In this document: positions 12,183-23,260 of the stretch, in pieces
Layout of the letters: each line of letters opens with the position of its first letter
Numbering within the stretch: position 1 is the stretch's first letter
Assembly: GCA_965153455.1 (NCBI GenBank)
Contig: OZ234502.1
Location: 7,595,495 to 7,659,494, forward strand
From: Sphagnum compactum
Lineage: Eukaryota > Bryophyta > Sphagnopsida > Sphagnales
Reading direction: 5' to 3'
Length of the DNA stretch: 64,000 bases
The notes under the pieces: generated by a model
Told to the model about the DNA's origin: nothing
What the model saw: the letters and a program-made list of their open reading frames with translations, nothing else
Database searches by the model: none
Program-made: the position numbers and the translations under genes

Positions 12183-12900
12183 CTAAGTATTAGTTTTCAT
12201 GAAATATTTATCCTCTTTTGGCAGGTCGTCATAGGACTCAACAAATATGGCATTAAAAGGTGGATTTATGCAAGTTTTGTAAGGCAAATCATTTACCAAT
12301 AATGCATTTCCAAGGTGAATGTTAGGATAATTAGGGGGAAAATCAGAAAGGTTTTTATGATAAGATGGGATGATCGAAACAATTATGGTCTCTTTTGAAA
12401 AGAAACTATGGAAAGTGTTTGTTAATCTTACACAGATCTCGACCAATAATCCTTTGTGGGTCGATCTTAATACTCGTCTCTTTTGTTATTTTTCTTAAGT
12501 ATGCATTCACCTTAGCAAGTGGAATAGACGTCCATATGTACATGGTAAATTGCTCTAAACACCTCAAGAGGAATTCCCTTAGAGCTAACCTTGGAACAAC
12601 ATTCTTACCTAACAAGGTGCGACCCCAAGCTAAATTAAATGACAAAGGCATGAGGTGATTAATTTTGAAATATTCCTTCCCAACAAGGACCCCTTTCAAA
12701 TCGAAAATCACGTCCAAAAGATTTACTTTTGTGTTGTTTACATTTACAGGAGGAGATTTGAAACCTTCAAGAGTAAATTTTTTCCTTTTATCTTCCACAA
12801 TAATTTAATGGAGAACTCTAGGAAGATTATCATTTCCAACCCCATCGAATCCCACAAGGGGCGATTGCGGCCATGATGAGATAGATGGCTTGAGGATGGT
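12183..12900 (-). pseudogene. FCP1/HAD phosphatase-like fragment, copy A
   Basis: The minus-strand frame from 12798 to 12406 contains VIFDLKGVLVGKEYF (HAD motif I, normally DLDG/DLNG, here DLKG), then LREFLLRCLEQFTMYIWTS and IDPQRIIGRDLCKINKHF. A frame change near 12440 leads into the frame at 12446-12183, which carries NALLVNDLPYKTC and NAIFVESYDDL, matching the C-terminal half of FCP1 domains. Upstream text to about 12900 reads as protein but I cannot name it. The family removes phosphate from Ser/Thr, classically of the RNA polymerase II C-terminal domain. The Lys in motif I and the frameshift argue against activity. It is similar to copy B 0.3-1 kb further along the same strand. Confidence 0.65.
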
Positions 12901-15356
12901 AGAAACGCAAGTGTGGATTGAGGTGGGGACACATAACCTGGATGCAACGAAGGCTAAATTGGAAATGGCATCAATTCCTCTACCTCTCTTGCTTTTTCAC
13001 ATGCCATGTCCAATGCAATTCAATCTTATCCAATTGTCCAAGTAATTGAACAGCTGCCTTTCAAATTCCACCAAGGCCAAAATAAGACCTAGGCTTGTCC
13101 CAATCATTCGAGTCTTCAAATGTGTCCTCACCCAAATCATTGAACACATATATAGCCTCCATCAAATGGACCTTCACCCGCAAATAAAAAGTAGAAAGGG
13201 TGAAAATGTACCCAAACAAGAATAATTCCTAACAAGGAAATTAAAAAGTAAAAACAACTTTTTAAAAAATGGAAAGGAAGGAATCAAAAGCCAAATAATG
13301 GACATTAGAAAATTCGAAAATCAATCTCAGCAAGTACAACAAAGGACTCGATTTTTAAATCGAGCACCACTGTATTTTTCCAATCTTTCAACCACATGAC
13401 TATCTATGACGCACCCCTAAACTCTTGGAAAGATTCAAATACGAGTCCCCAAGTGAAAACAACAGAAGAAAAAGGAGTTGGGGCATGCTCTCTAATTTGT
13501 AACACTTCTGGGGTCAAAAAGGCATGTAGGAAATGGGGACTAGAAAGAGTGATAAGTGGGTCAATTATTCATATTGATCTGCATAAACCAAACAACAAAT
13601 TGATTAGTGTACAATTAAAACATTTTTGGTGCATGGACAAGCCACGAGCATACACAGATTCATAATACTCATCACAACCTGGACTTTGGAGAAGCCACCA
13701 CCTTCCCCCTTATAGTATTTTCTATGATTTTCCATAGGGGCTACACCCAAATGTCATTTTTCCCGGGACTCCCAAGTCGGGAGTCTTAAAATTCCTAAAA
13801 TTAGGACTCTTGCCACTTTGGATGTTTGTGACTTCTTGTGCAGACCTCCGATGGAGGTGACATGTAAAGCAAAGTTGTAACCCTCATCAAGAGCTTTCCA
13901 ATGATATGTAGCACGCCTCTTACATGCATGTAATTCATAACAATTCTTGAGTTTTAGTGGTCGGGAGTCAAATTGACTCCCGGCCTTTCTTTTGGCCATA
14001 ACTTGTCTTGTAAATATTCAAATGGATAATGCAACCCCATTTTAGACATTTATGCTTTAATAGTTTTCCAATGATATAAGAATGTTATCAATCCAATGAG
14101 TTTTGACCTTTAAAACGCTCTTTGGAAATTTGGGAGTCCATCGAAACTCTAACTCCCAAAGTGTGAATCCATTTGGGAGTGTGTGGGCTCATTCCTTCAC
14201 ACTCTTTCGCATTCCTGGGAGTGTGAATCTAACTCCCAAATTTCATTTTCAACCCACACCTTTCCACGCCCTTGCCTTGGTCACGAGCCCAAGGCTAAAG
14301 TTGTGATAATCTAACGGCCACTAAATACAAACTTAATCTAGCGATCGCAAGATCGTAATATAAAGAGGCCACCAGATCACCACTCTATCTAATGGCCACC
14401 AAATGCAGAATATCTAACGACCAACACACAAAGAAAAAAATAAATTTGGTGGCCACCAAATGAAATTTACATTTTAAAGTAAAATCGAAAGAAAAATCAT
14501 ATCTAAATGTATTCATAATTTTAAAAAATAATACAATGCTTGACAAGGAAAATAATTAGTTGTGATTTAGCTTTAACTAGGCTCAAGTCTTCGAGATGAA
14601 CTTGTTTGTTCATCTCCTTACCAATAACGTCATCATCGACATCCTCAACATCACCCTCCTTCCCAATAGTGGGACTCTACAACAGCTTCACAAAATAGAC
14701 ATCAAGTCATGTTAATACATCATTAGAGCATTGTTTTTCGTCTACCATTTTCTTTTTTCCAACTACATGAGATGGAGAACTCTTTGGGATTGACAAATTA
14801 TCGTTACCCCTTCTCATGTTAACCTCCCTAATAACAACCCCACAAGCAATTTTCTTTCATTTTTTCTTCGTTTTTGTAAGAATAAAGGTATCTTCTTCTT
14901 ACAGTTCTTCTTTTACATCCAGCCCTTGTTTGGGTTTTCCAAGTGGGGGCAGAGCACAAATCACAAGGGGCATTCGATTTGTATTCTACAAAACCAATAG
15001 CCTCGTCATTGCAATCTCTTCAGCCTTGTCGAGCAAGTCCCTTGGAATGAGTTCAAGAAGCCGAACCTTCCAATCTTACACATTGTTTCGATACTGGTTC
15101 AGACTTTTAAATGGACAACAAATTTTAATACATGGACATAGATTTGGGATGCGTAAGAACTTACCAGGCATAAATTTGTTAATACTCCACCATTGAAAAT
15201 ATTAAAACACGTTATTTCACCATGGAGTAGTGGTTGTAGAATGAGTCAAATGGCATCCGGGTTTAATTCTAACTTACAGAGCCTTTATTTTTTCGAAAAT
15301 GGACAATCACATGCGGGGATCCACACTAGAAAATGCCTTAACGCCAAAATCTCAGC
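12901..15356. other. Gene-poor stretch with inverted GGGAGT motifs and palindromic relatives
   Basis: No intact gene. Minus-strand text at 12876-13100 and 14560-15200 looks like decayed protein sequence but could not be assigned. GGGAGT/ACTCCC words cluster between 13765 and 14245, several as facing pairs. At 14307-14462 there are diverged units of the palindromic repeat (for example AATTTGGTGGCCACCAAATG at 14443). Confidence 0.4.
13963..13981. repeat. Short perfect hairpin, 9-bp arms
   Basis: GGGAGTCAA and TTGACTCCC are separated by one base. It lies in a cluster of GGGAGT motifs (13768, 14129, 14170 and 14217 regions). Confidence 0.7.
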
Positions 15357-16316
15357 CTACGCAGACTTTTCTTCTTGTGAAGGACAAAGGTAAATGTAAA
15401 TGAAAAGCAACAAGTTCATCCATGAACCTAATGACCTCACAAAAGGAACTTCTTGTTTGGAAACCTGGTAAAATCTATACAGCATAGATATGTCGTTCTT
15501 GAAGTCTTTTTCATGAAGTGTGACAACTAAATTGTCAAAAGACTTCTGGTCATAAATACATGCAATCGCTTTGAAGGTGATTTTCATGCACAACAAGCTC
15601 GAAAGTACATTCTTCCAATCTATGAGAAAACAAACATATGGGTGCTTACTTAGTGAATTCACAGTCAAAAACACAACAAAGGTCTTCCCTGACTTATTGT
15701 TCAAGAAATCAACATTCCTTGAGTTGTCCACAATGTCCTTAAAGTTGTCGAGTTCCAATAGAAGATCCACCCTATAATGCAACTCTAAGCACACATGGCC
15801 CATCTATGGGTTTCTATCCATGGGTCTTGAAATCCATTGCTCAATAACTTTGTTGAATTCATCGGAGGTAGGATCCTTGAATGGATTCATATAGATCTTT
15901 CCCTTGAAAAAATCATCAGTTAAGGTCCTCTTCGATAGTGCAAATAACACCTTGCTATATTTATGTTGTAATTTGACTTTTTCCCACATCTTAGTGTAAG
16001 GATGTGGGTTTTGTGTTGTTGGTTGAGGCTGATTATGGAATATCATAATTCCATTTCGAATCACCCTCCTTTTATTCACGTTGTAACAAAATTTTGTTGT
16101 TGTCAAGAGGTGCAAATTATTTCTCATCATAGGCCAATCCAGCAACAATATTTCAAGCGTTTTTAAGCAATGTGCGAGCTTCACCATATGAATTTCCTTT
16201 AAACCCACAACGTAATTAAAGGCTGACTTTTTGAAAGTGTGGCCTTGTAAGCAATTTGTTGTACCTGTCCAATATTTTTCCCTGTTCCCCCAACAACAAA
16301 ATCTCTTTCCACTCAT
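15357..16316 (-). pseudogene. Broken hypothetical protein, one stop in ~320 codons
   Basis: A minus-strand frame runs from 16316 to 15804, meets a single stop, and continues in the same frame from 15803 to 15357. The protein text is mixed and soluble-looking (for example KTFVVFLTVNSLSKHP and YDQKSFDNLVVTLHEKDF), longer and better composed than chance frames in this AT-rich DNA. I recognise no domain. It lies directly downstream of the GGQH-containing frames on the same strand and could be their continuation. The stop and nearby frame breaks indicate a pseudogene. Confidence 0.45.
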
Positions 16317-16864
16317 TGTAAAGCATGTCTGAAAGCAACAAAATTGTCATACATTCCTTAATAGACCAAACTGTGAACACAGTTGTTAAGGAAGCCTCGA
16401 AGCTCTGCACAAAACCAATAAAACATGATAGATCATTTCCAGCACTTCAAGCAAGCATTCAACAAGGGTATCGTGCCAAATTGTTTTTCAAAAATCTATA
16501 CCTTGTAAGCTGAAATCTCCTTTTTATCTTTTTCGAACTCTAGGTTTGGTTGGTCGAACTCAATCCATATTTTTCACGCATATTGAAGATTTTCCCTATA
16601 TGAAGGGACTGAGTTCTTCAAAATATTAGGATTGTTGAGGACAGATGAGAGCTTGTAAAGCTTCACATAATTAGCATTCCAGACGACTATGATACTAAAA
16701 GCTTAGAATTATTCGCGTATATCGTCGTTGATATCTTCCATATAATGAATATCTCTTGAGGAAATTAAAGAACAAATTAGTTTAGAGGAATTGAATGAAA
16801 CAATTAAAGTAGTGGGTGGAAAAATGTAGGACAAGAAACTGTATATGCAATTTACTTTCATAGC

Positions 16865-17706
16865 CTAAATTGTATGTTGTCCACCCACAATGAAAAACAT
16901 TGAACTGGAAAGATTAGACCAGGTCCTTGGTCTCATTTCTAGAATCTTTGTGGGATCATGAGGGTTAGCAAGAATAACAAAGATTGGGCATTGTTGATCG
17001 ATGTAATGAAACATCAAAATTTGATGTTTGATTTCATTCTTGTGTGTATTGCTCAATGGGCAGTAGATTATTCTCCCAGGAGTGGTAGGAATTTGTCGAC
17101 AAGAACCTTGATGCCTTCAATAGGCTTGTTTCCAAGGGGAAGCAATCAAAGAATTCATTCCTGATTAACTCATTGACATGCTTGCATTTTGTCTTGTCAA
17201 GGCCCTTGGGGTATTTTTTCATTACAAGGTTGTCAATCATCTCTCCCTTTTCTCCTCCATTGTCGCCTCCTTTTTTTGCTTCTTGAAAGCTCTAATCACA
17301 TATGAACCCTTAACATCTATTTGAGCCGTTTCAAAAATTGTCTCCATTATGTTATCCTTCTCGATGACTATCATGGTACCATCTCGTTTCACATTTGGTG
17401 GATAAACCTTGTTGTTCTGTTAGGGAGTTTCCCTACCCTGAACCTTCCTCTCTCATAACTCCTCAAGTGCAAACTATCTTCCATCTTTGAAATAACACAC
17501 ATGATCCCAACTTGTGATGTCAAAAATGGGATTGAAAGAAAGACTACCACTTGCTGCAAATTGTCCTTGTAGGCCTTGAGGTTCACAACATGCGTGTATC
17601 TTACATTGTCAAGGTCCTTCCATTTTTCAAATTGGGAACACCATTCAATTTGTGGGGTTTCCATCTTCAGCTTTATACCCCACTTGTCCACATTTTTGTC
17701 TAGCAT
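16865..17706 (-). pseudogene. Broken protein with GGQH motif
   Basis: Three minus-strand pieces follow one another: 17706-17389, 17240-17034 and 17056-16865. The second ends with SYHSWENNLLPIEQYTQE. After a frame change near 17045 the third continues IKHQILMFHYIDQQCPIF, VILANPHDPTKIL, and ends FFIVGGQHTI. A leading PIEQ-type segment, a central hydrophobic strand and a GGQHT/GGxHR-type motif are the pattern of ParB/sulfiredoxin-like folds, so a distant ParB-like domain is possible. That is inference only. The frame break and stops show decay. It may form one old gene with 15357-16316. Confidence 0.4.
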
Positions 17707-17844
17707 CTAAATGTTCACATGTGCATTTTCATAGTCCTCATCATACCCCAATTTCTCCACAAGGATTTTGTTGAACAAGTGAATACAAAAATCACTTCTA
17801 CATGGACGAAGGAATTGTCAAAATAGTAGAAAAATAGAGGAGAT

Positions 17845-18743
17845 GATCTAATGGCCATGAGATATTAATAACCCAGATTGCTAATAACTTTTCCACAAAT
17901 TAGCAATGATTTAGTGGCTGTAAGATCATTTTTTATATCCCTTTCCAAAATAAACGATCTGGTGGCCACCAAATGTAGAATTATGTTACACTTCAGGGGG
18001 ATTTATCTGGTTCCACCAATTCATAATTTTATCATTACAACCTTGGATATATAGCGATTTGGCGACCACTAGATGGTTATTTCCTCCTTTGTAACCATAT
18101 CGATTTGGTGGCCATCGGATCGTTATTTTGTTTAGTGTTGGAGGAGGTGTCAATCACCATTCGATGAATGACCTTTGCACAATCTGGTGGCCACCAAATC
18201 ATTTCATATGTGCGAAGTGACCCTGGTTTTGATTTAGTGGTCACCAAATCATTAGGTTTTTGAGGAGTCGCCCTCTTTACAATTTGGTGGCCACAAGATA
18301 GTTATGTCTTCAAGAAGTAACCTTATTGACAATCTGGTGGCCACCAGATCGTTATGTCTTCGATGACTGACCCTGGAATGATCTAGTGGACACCAGATCG
18401 TTGCATTGGCAAGGAGTGACCTAGGTTTCAATCTGGTGGCCACTAGATAATTATTTCTATATCGAATCACAATTTTTAACAATTTAATGGCCACCAAATA
18501 GTTGTCTTTGAGGAGTGACCATGTTAATGATCTATTGGCCACCAGATCATTACATCCTCGAAAAGTGGCGCTGGTAACGATCTGGTGGCCACCAGATCAT
18601 TTCGTCTTCAATGATTGACCCTGTAATGAATTAATGGCCACTAGATCGTTACGTGTTCGATTATTAGCCCTACAACGATCTGGTGGCCACCATATCGTTA
18701 CATTTGTGAAAAATGCGGCTAACCATCTCGCAACCACCAAATC
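17845..18743. repeat. Palindrome-based tandem array, ~49-50-bp period
   Basis: About 17 copies of a 20-bp palindrome with consensus GATCTGGTGGCCACCAGATC occur at regular spacing. Starts read at 17845, 17908, 17956, 18005, 18056, 18102, then 18181, 18231, 18281, 18331, 18380, 18430, 18481, 18529, 18579, 18628, 18677 and about 18724. From 18181 onward the step is 47-51 bp. The ~30 bp between palindromes also repeat loosely (words such as GAGGAGTGACC and TGACCCTG after CGTTATGTCTTC). It is therefore a minisatellite with a strongly self-complementary monomer rather than unrelated spacers. Frames crossing it (18252-18542, 18597-18854) are repeat artefacts. Confidence 0.85.
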
Positions 18744-19757
18744 ATTTCGTCCTTGATTATGTGTGGATATCTCCTGTAAATAAGCACGCTTAAAAAAAAA
18801 CCCTACTCCATTGACCTTAATTCTAATGCATTGACTTAAACCCTTCTTCATCAACCTACAAGCAAATCTAGAAACTTAGACCAAAATAAATAAACTTCAA
18901 TTCCAATTCAATGTTATGGTCGTGAGGTTTTTGTCCAATGTGATATTTGCACAAGACCCTACTTTTGCACTGTGTAAAGGTTTCTACATCCCTTTTTATG
19001 TCTTTTTCATAATTAGTGTTAATCGTGTATCGATTTTGTCATATTGTGTATCGATTGCAGAAGGAAGGTCTTGGCAGACCATGATCTTAATTTGTTGTGT
19101 TCTTGCATAATTACTTGTTTTTCTATCCTAGGTGACAGAATTGAAAGGCTTAGGATCAGGGTATCAAAGACATACCTTGTTTTTACCATTAGAAGAAGCA
19201 CGTTGCGTCTTAGGTTTAGTTGCTAAACAATAGTTCTGCAAACAACATGAGATTCTTTAGCGCAATGCTATTTGAATGGCATTTCCTTAGTTTTGCTCAT
19301 TGATGTTGAGGAAAAGAAAAAGGTTGGGTGATTGAGTCTCATACGATCTATGTTTCATGGGTTTAAGGTTCTCGATAGTATCAACTATCCTAATTGGAGT
19401 AGTCGTTGCAGCATCAAACCCTGAGCCATTATATTATAATCCAAAAGCAGATCCAACTTGTTTTAGGTCACGAAAAGTTTCTTGTGTTTCTATGGATTTT
19501 TTCGAAATCAAATAAGCAAAATAAGAGATCCCGAATTGAAAAAACAAGGCTACAAAATGAATGGTTAAATATGCTTTCATTTAGAGCGAGAAGTTGATAA
19601 AATGTGATGCAAAATTAAAATTCTACGAACTTTCGATAACCTAATATAACTTTAGGAAGAAAACTATAATTGACTTTCCAAATTGTGTAGAACCTAAATA
19701 GAACTCTACAACAATGATTTTTTAATTGCAAAAGAACTTTGTAGGAAATTCATATTT
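18744..19757. other. Intergenic, nothing recognised
   Basis: Short overlapping frames on both strands near 18916-19226; no domain seen. Confidence 0.4.
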
Positions 19758-20677
19758 CTAAAGACAAACCCTTCACAAAGAATTTTTTTCCCTCTTTTTT
19801 CTTTTGCCTTGTCTTTTATGTTGAGCGCTCTTGGAGCTTGATTCTATCAAGTGATTGTATCAAGAATTTGTTTTGTGTGAATTTTCTTCTTATGGCCACT
19901 TTGTTTTGAAGATAATTTCCCTATTATTTGTGTTTTTATAAGAGGGCAAAGCTCTATCTCTCTCTTTTCTTTATCGTTGTATTTTTGTGTTCACAAGTTA
20001 TTTTTTATGAATTTTGTAGTTCTCAATTGAAACATTATGAACAATTTCTGAATCAAAATTGAAACACTCTAAATTGAAGAATTTTTAAATAGAAATTGAA
20101 ACACTTTGAAATTCAATTTTCAAAATTGAAACATTTTGATGAGGAGAGAAGTGGTGAAATTTAAATTGATTGAAGTATTTTATTTAAATGGTTTTTACGA
20201 TAACACCCCCTTGTTTATTCCTTCCAATTTTTCCACCATCTTCCCCCCCATTGTCTTTCTTTCATTCCTTTCCACCACTTTTCCCCTTAGAAACCTCTTC
20301 TCACATCAGAAACCTTTTGTCTCCTCATTAGAGTGTTTCAATTTTGATTTAGAAATTATTCAATTTAGAGTGTTTCAATTTCGATTTCAAAAATTGTTTA
20401 GAATGTTTCAATTGAAAACTAGAAAATTCATAAAAAGTAACTTGTGAATACAAAAGTACAACAATAAAGAAAAGAGAGAGATAGAACTTTCCCCTCTTGT
20501 AACACATAAATAATAGGAAAATTATCTTCAAAACAAAGTGCCCCATAAGAAGAAAATTTGCACAAAAAAAATTGTTGATACAATCACTTGATAAAATTAA
20601 TCTCCAAGAGCATTCAACACAAAAGACAAGGCAAAAAAAAAGATGGAAAAAATTTCTTTGTGAAGGGTTTGTCTTTA
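19758..20677. mobile_element. Large foldback element, arms ~350-390 bp
   Basis: The left arm (about 19758-20147) and right arm (about 20320-20677) are imperfect reverse complements along their whole length, with a spacer of about 170 bp. Matching landmarks are AAAGACAAACCCTTCACAAA (left outer) with its complement ending GTGAAGGGTTTGTCTTT, the GATACAATCACTTGATA region, a CT/GA-rich block, and AATTGAAACACTCTAAATTG (left inner) with its complement. The spacer is C/T-rich and uncoded. No clear target duplication was seen. This is a foldback or MITE-like element that would make a long hairpin if transcribed. Confidence 0.8.
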
Positions 20678-21138
20678 AACCCTTCCAAACATTTTAGTAT
20701 TTTCCATCAAACTACCAACCTCATGATAAGTACCTCAACATTTGAAATGGTCTAGCCCACGTATAATAAATACATATTCTACATTGTGATAGGATGAAAT
20801 TGCAAATTCTACATCATGTGTCATGACCCATGACTAAATCCTAACGTAAGAAAATCCAAATTCTTTTGTAGTGAGAAAAATTTGCATTTGATTGATTTAA
20901 TATTTATGTATAGTAAGGTTGCAAGTAGTGTTGTGTAGTTTTTAAATCTAGCAAAGGTTATTTGTAAGTTTTTAGAATGGATATATAGGCATATATATAG
21001 CGGTTCCCCTTTTGCTAAACCCCCACCCTTACCTCCAACCTAACACTTTTTGGAAACCCCATACCCACCCCCTATTTTGAATTTGTGACCTCACTTTCCT
21101 AAAATTTAGTTTTGACTCTACTCCAACACTTGAAAATG
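20678..21138. other. Intergenic, nothing recognised
   Basis: A lone CACTA-like right end (TTTTGTAGTG, near 20856) has no partner that I could find. Confidence 0.35.
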
Positions 21139-21400
21139 GCTAAGGTTCTTTATAAAAACTTGATGTGCAACAAGTGTGAAAACCACCTTGAGTTTTTTTG
21201 AAGTTCTTTTAAAGAAATTAGACCTTGCAAAGTATGAGAACTACTCGCATTTTTTTCAAATTTCTTTGAAAGAAACTTGACATTACAAAATATGAAAATT
21301 GCTCGCATTTTTTTTCAAAGGTTCTTTCAAAGAAACCTGACCTTTGCAAAACATGAAAACTACCTTATTCTTTCTAATGTTCTTTCAAAAACACTCGATT
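21139..21400. repeat. Tandem repeat, ~60-bp period, about four copies
   Basis: Units begin at about 21140, 21201, 21259, 21318 and 21379 with AAGGTTCTTT-like words followed by AAAGAAACTTGAC, a GCAAAATATGAAAA block and CTCGCATTTTTTTC. Confidence 0.7.
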
Positions 21401-22625
21401 AGGTTTTGTGCTTTTGTTTAAGGTTCTTGAGTTTTTGGTTTTAGGTTTTTTGTTTCCTACAATGGAATAAGTAGGATCATTCAACATTCAACATTCAATG
21501 TTGCAATTTTTCTTTAGCAATAAAATTTGTTGTTTATCCCTATGGATTTACTTTTTTACTCAAGCTTTACTCAAGTATGGTAATGGTGGGTGCATTAGAA
21601 ACATCATATGAAAATGAAAAAAAATAAAAATAAGTATGTTTTGTGTTTTTATCATCTATTATTTCATTGTTTTTGTGTGTTTGGTGTGTATCATTCTTCG
21701 TTTAAAGCTTTGTTAACAAGCTCAAGGTGTGTTATGTCATTAAAAGTGTTTCGCACTTTAAACTTGGGTTACCATCACCTGCATGTATTTGCCATTTTTT
21801 TGCCCTTTCAAATCATTGCTATTCATGATTTATTCTCACTACCCCTTGCCCCATTTATTTGCTATAGTTATCATGGAATTTTCAATTCCAAACATTTTTG
21901 TTAACATGGAAGTTGAACTTAATGGCCTTTGTGTTGGTGTTAGGCATTTAACAAGGTGTAATAACTCAATATCATTATGAATAGACTAAAATAGGACGCC
22001 CCATCTAAGGCTTCATCTTACATTAGGGTGCAAACAGGATAACATGAGCCACACCCACCTTCTTTTTATTACTTTAGTGATTGCTTTGGGAAGTATTTTT
22101 AGAATATTCTTGGAATATTCTTGAAAAATCTTCGAAAAAATATTTTAAAATCATGATAATTTTCTTTAAAATACTTTGACAAGCCTTACATTAAAATTTT
22201 GTCAAAATATGTCAATTAAAAAAATTAAAGTCATTAAACATGTCCTTTTATTGGTTAAAAACATTAGTTATAATGTTTTATTAGTGTTTTTTCATATTTT
22301 ATATTTATTTGGTTAATTTCAAATTTATTCACAAGTTCCCATGATATATTATGAATGTTATCATATAAGTAAATCCTACAATTTCAACACAAAATTAAAT
22401 TACATTTTCAATAACATGGAACATCAAGCACTGGTTACACTTGTTCTGGTACATGTTATCGTGATTGCACCCATTAGCACAAATGATCTTATAGTGCAAG
22501 AAATATTGTTGCAAAACTTGAAGAAATAGGCAAAGCTTCAAAAGCTTCACCAAAGGACTTTTCACACTTGGGCCTTCTTTAAGGTGAATAATAACCAAAT
22601 TGTTGATTTGGGGTAAAATCAAATC
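21401..22625. other. Intergenic, nothing recognised
   Basis: AT-rich; the overlapping + frames at 21608-21980 have no domain. Confidence 0.4.
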
Positions 22626-23260
22626 ATGAGATGCATTTTTTACCACAATGAAACAATTGGCCTTAAGATTCCAGCCTTGTGCACAAGATGTTACACATGT
22701 CGCATTGTTTATCACAAGGTTAATGGCATATTAGCCATGAAAAAACATGTGGAACAAGATCATGTTGTTTTACTTAAAAGGTATGTAGAAAAGGTACATG
22801 TTCATCCTCAAAATCTTTTTGATCGATAACTAGTTACTAAATGGCCAAATGTTACTCCAAGTGCCACCTCTAGACTGATATTTTCCTTTTCAAATCCATC
22901 TTCGAAAGACCATGAGACATAAAAAGGGTTCTTGGAGGACATCACATTGTTTGTGATCAAAGGTTTTTTGCCATTAAGGATTATTGAGTCTATTTGGTTC
23001 CACATATTGGTTCTCTGGTTGTGCCCATGGGTGAACTCCCCATGTAAAAAAGCTTTCATTGAAGTTCTTGCATTGGTGAACAAGAGCTTAGTAGAACATA
23101 TGTAGCTTGCATTGGTTGAATGCTCTTTGGATATCAAAAGGCACCCATGATGTTTTTGTTACAATTGTTAATTTTCTCTCTAACAATTATGAGCCAAAAC
23201 ACATCATTATTGGGTAACTACTTGAGGCCAATGATACAAGTGGTGCTAAAACAAATTGAC
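22626..23260 (+). pseudogene. hAT transposase fragment
   Basis: The + frame from 22626 reads a zinc-finger-like start (CTRCYTCRIVYHK, then MKKHVEQDH), similar to the BED-type finger that opens hAT transposases. After one stop the same frame gives GFLEDITLFVIKG, LPLRIIESIWFHILVLWLCP and KKAFIEVLALVNKSLVEHM. Near 23133 the frame shifts and continues HDVFVTIVNFLSNNYEPKHI and LLEANDTSGAK, the block after the DLWM motif in plant hAT proteins. Several stops and a frameshift make it inactive. Only the N-terminal half is visible; the C-terminal dimerisation region was not found. A second hAT fragment lies at 55100-56091 on the other strand. Confidence 0.7.

Noticed and set aside
16865-17240. Reading the GGQH protein as a plasmid-type ParB partition or defence system
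   Set aside because: Only a short motif and its neighbourhood match; the frame is broken and the context is plant nuclear DNA.
17845-18743. CRISPR-like appearance (short repeats at regular spacing)
   Set aside because: The intervals between palindromes are themselves related, the context is a spliced plant genome and no cas gene exists; it is a minisatellite.
18252-18854. Two minus-strand frames of 85-96 codons
   Set aside because: They lie entirely in the palindromic array and follow its period.
20678-20860. Possible CACTA element ending TTTTGTAGTG near 20856
   Set aside because: No matching left end or 3-bp duplication found.
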